Source: Providencia sp. PROV188 (lineage in GTDB: Bacteria > Pseudomonadota > Gammaproteobacteria > Enterobacterales > Enterobacteriaceae). From it: a DNA stretch of 64,000 bases. The notes under the pieces are model-generated. The model made no database searches. It saw only the letters and a program-made list of their open reading frames with translations, and was not told the DNA's origin. The position numbers and the translations under genes are program-made. The stretch spans positions 62,001-126,000 of the forward strand of contig NZ_CP097292.1 in the NCBI RefSeq assembly GCF_027595165.1. Direction: 5' to 3'. Positions 62,963 through 64,000 of this stretch are shown one piece after another (position 1 is the stretch's first letter; each line of letters opens with the position of its first letter).

Positions 62963-63263
62963 CGACTTGCGGTGAGACCGTCGAACCGCAAGTCGCCCTT
63001 TGAGCTTAACAAGGTTAAGCGGTCAATCAGGCGCAGCTCCCAAAGGGAGCTTGCCTACCTGCCATTTGCGCCACGCGTGAGCGTAAAAAGGCGCTGCCGT
63101 TGACCTTAAAGCCCGTTATCCACATTATCCACATGAGGTGAGCCAGTGAGCCCCACCCTCAACAGTGGGGCGAACGGGAGTGTACGGGGAACCCGCACCG
63201 ATTGTGGGTAATGTGGATAACGGGCGTTCGGTTTTCTCCTGGTTCGATGCCAGGAGAAAACCG
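62963..63263 (-). promoter_or_regulatory. Hairpin-rich leading-region segment, Frpo/ssi-like candidate
   Basis: In 300 bases there are: an 11-base stem (62963-62973 with 62985-62995), a 7-base stem GCTTAAC/GTTAAGC (63004-63020), a 7-base stem AGCTCCC/GGGAGCT (63035-63051), a 17-base perfect (23-base with one G-T) long-range stem 63111-63133 with 63203-63225 that encloses a CCCCAC/GTGGGG hairpin, and a 14-base stem CGGTTTTCTCCTGG with seven-base loop (63229-63263). In F a similarly placed folded segment (Frpo) works as a promoter and primer site on incoming single-stranded DNA. Downstream on the minus strand lies the antirestriction gene. Function by analogy only. Confidence 0.6.
63116..63220. 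repeat. Four DnaA-box-like sequences in inverted arrangement
   Basis: TTATCCACA, a perfect DnaA box, occurs twice in tandem (63116-63124 and 63125-63133). On the right arm TGTGGATAA (63212-63220) is its perfect complement and TGTGGGTAA (63203-63211) a one-base variant. They form the two arms of the long stem. They may bind DnaA in double-stranded form or only serve as stem sequence. Confidence 0.7.
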
Positions 63264-63302
63264 CAGGGCGCAAAAAAAGAGAGGAAATCCCCCTCTTGAG
63301 AA

Positions 63303-63641
63303 TTAAGCGTGTAAGAAGGATTTAAAGCGCAAGGGATTTAACATCAGCATCGGCGTATACAGCGTTTGACGAACTTCCAAGGTTAAGCTATTACCAATAT
63401 TGACTATCGCCGGAACCCCCAACAACGCCAATTGCAGATAACACATTCTCGCTGCGACCTCATCAATATCCGTACACACCGCTATCATGTGCTTTTGTGG
63501 ATTATAGCCTTGATTTATCAGTACATTCGCACAAGCAATCACCATGCCACCGGCGCCACACCACCCGTAACATTCATCACTGGTGACAACGGCTTTAGGC
63601 CTGAATTTCTCTGTATCGTAGGCGATTTCCGATTTGTCCAT
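63303..63641 (-). CDS. Partial DNA N6-adenine methylase-like protein
   Basis: A 112-residue protein containing motif I of a SAM-binding methylase (YGWCGAGGMVIACANVL), the following acidic strand (MIAVCTDIDEVAARMCYLQL) and ALLGVPAIVNIGNSL. This order fits the N6_Mtase fold found in plasmid leading-region methylase genes, where DPxCGxG is usual; here WCGAGG stands instead. The catalytic (N/D)PPY motif is absent, so it is a shortened or non-catalytic form. It lies upstream of the hairpin segment and is transcribed toward it. Confidence 0.6.
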   Translation of the reverse strand: MDKSEIAYDTEKFRPKAVVTSDECYGWCGAGGMVIACANVLINQGYNPQKHMIAVCTDIDEVAARMCYLQLALLGVPAIVNIGNSLTLEVRQTLYTPMLMLNPLRFKSFLHA

Positions 63642-63739
63642 AGATTACCAATCTAAGTGGTGACATTTGTGTAATTTTGTCACCACCTTGTCATCCTGCA
63701 CGTCATCTCTATTGTTGACTTCAGAATGAGACGTTGCCA

Positions 63740-64000
63740 TTAGTTTCCAAGCTGTTTCACCTCATTGTACAAGGTATAAAGACGATGAGCAGACATATCA
63801 AGGATTGGCTCATACATAAATGAGTTCAAATGTATGTTTTCTGGTGTCATCAAATTTACTTGATCCAGTAAGCGTATGATGCCTGTGTGACCTGGAAGCA
63901 TTTCAACATACTTATCAAACAGCTCTCGTGTCTGATTAGATTCGATACTATCTACAAATGCTTGGTCATTAATCTGGGCAATCATGAATTGCTCTGCTTT
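63740..64000 (-). CDS. Hypothetical protein, runs to or past the window edge
   Basis: The frame has an ATG at 63985 (81 residues) but stays open upstream to base 64000 (KAEQF precedes it), so the true start may be outside. The protein is helical and acidic (NQTRELFDKYVEMLPGH, PILDMSAHRLYTLYNEVKQL). I do not recognise it. It is the upstream neighbour of the methylase-like gene with a ~100-base gap and the same direction, so the two probably share a transcript. Confidence 0.5.
   Translation of the reverse strand, partial: KAEQFMIAQINDQAFVDSIESNQTRELFDKYVEMLPGHTGIIRLLDQVNLMTPENIHLNSFMYEPILDMSAHRLYTLYNEVKQLGN

Noticed and set aside
62644..63012. A 122-codon minus-strand frame overlapping the antirestriction gene start
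   Set aside because: Its translation is low-complexity (Ser/Leu/Lys runs), it ends inside the antirestriction gene in another frame, and it crosses a strong hairpin. It is better explained as structured 5' leader.

Overview
This 64 kb window is part of a conjugative, F-like plasmid from a gammaproteobacterium of the Enterobacterales. I infer a host-associated Morganellaceae-type bacterium (Arsenophonus/Providencia/Proteus relatives), because AT-rich virulence DNA and many decaying genes sit beside intact IncFII-type rep genes and an F-type transfer region. The genus is an inference; nothing in the window names it.

Layout. (1) 1-15,000 is an AT-rich virulence region: decayed IS3-family copies; an unknown gene (2579-3226); a sicP-sptP pair (type III chaperone plus RhoGAP/tyrosine phosphatase effector); a further effector-like gene (6469-7611); the broken reading frame of a large toxin with a TcdB-type glycosyltransferase, a C58-like cysteine protease and a TcdA/TcdB-type pore region (8542-13906); and an R-S-E class ADP-ribosyltransferase (14285-15001). 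(2) 15,365-30,000 is the maintenance region: two related IncFII-like replicons (repA at 16677 and 28714, each with an 18-codon leader peptide, an antisense-RNA hairpin and a downstream origin). They flank P1-type parAB with two parS-like sites, a ResD-like recombinase, a frameshifted fic with a yhfG-like partner, an IS91-family element, an Rpn nuclease and a finO operon. The finO block beside the first replicon is decayed. (3) 30,061-60,604 is the transfer region on the minus strand, in F order from traM down to traI: traM, traJ-like, traY, traA, L, E, K, B, (small gene), rfaH-like, V, C, trbI, W, U, trbC, N, F, (small gene), trbB, [higBA and a tnpB remnant], H, G, (unknown), traR/dksA-like, (unknown), D, I. 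(4) 60,605-61,513 holds oriT (an AGTGCT-box array, a TraI inverted repeat and an F-type nic sequence) and a broken gene X. (5) 61,514-64,000 is the start of the leading region: a KlcA/ArdB-type antirestriction gene, a strongly hairpinned segment with four DnaA-box-like sequences, a methylase-like gene, and one open frame running off the edge.

How it fits together. A traJ-like activator under a FinP/FinO-type antisense control probably drives the traY-traI operon. A perfect ops element (GGCGGTAGCTT) lies between traY and traA, and the same operon encodes an RfaH-type antiterminator, so the plasmid seems to carry its own RfaH/ops circuit. TraI, TraM and TraY act at oriT. The + strand is predicted to be transferred, so the minus-strand leading-region genes can be read from the incoming single strand, probably from the hairpin segment, to protect the entering plasmid from restriction. 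The virulence genes ride on this self-transmissible backbone and several are decaying.
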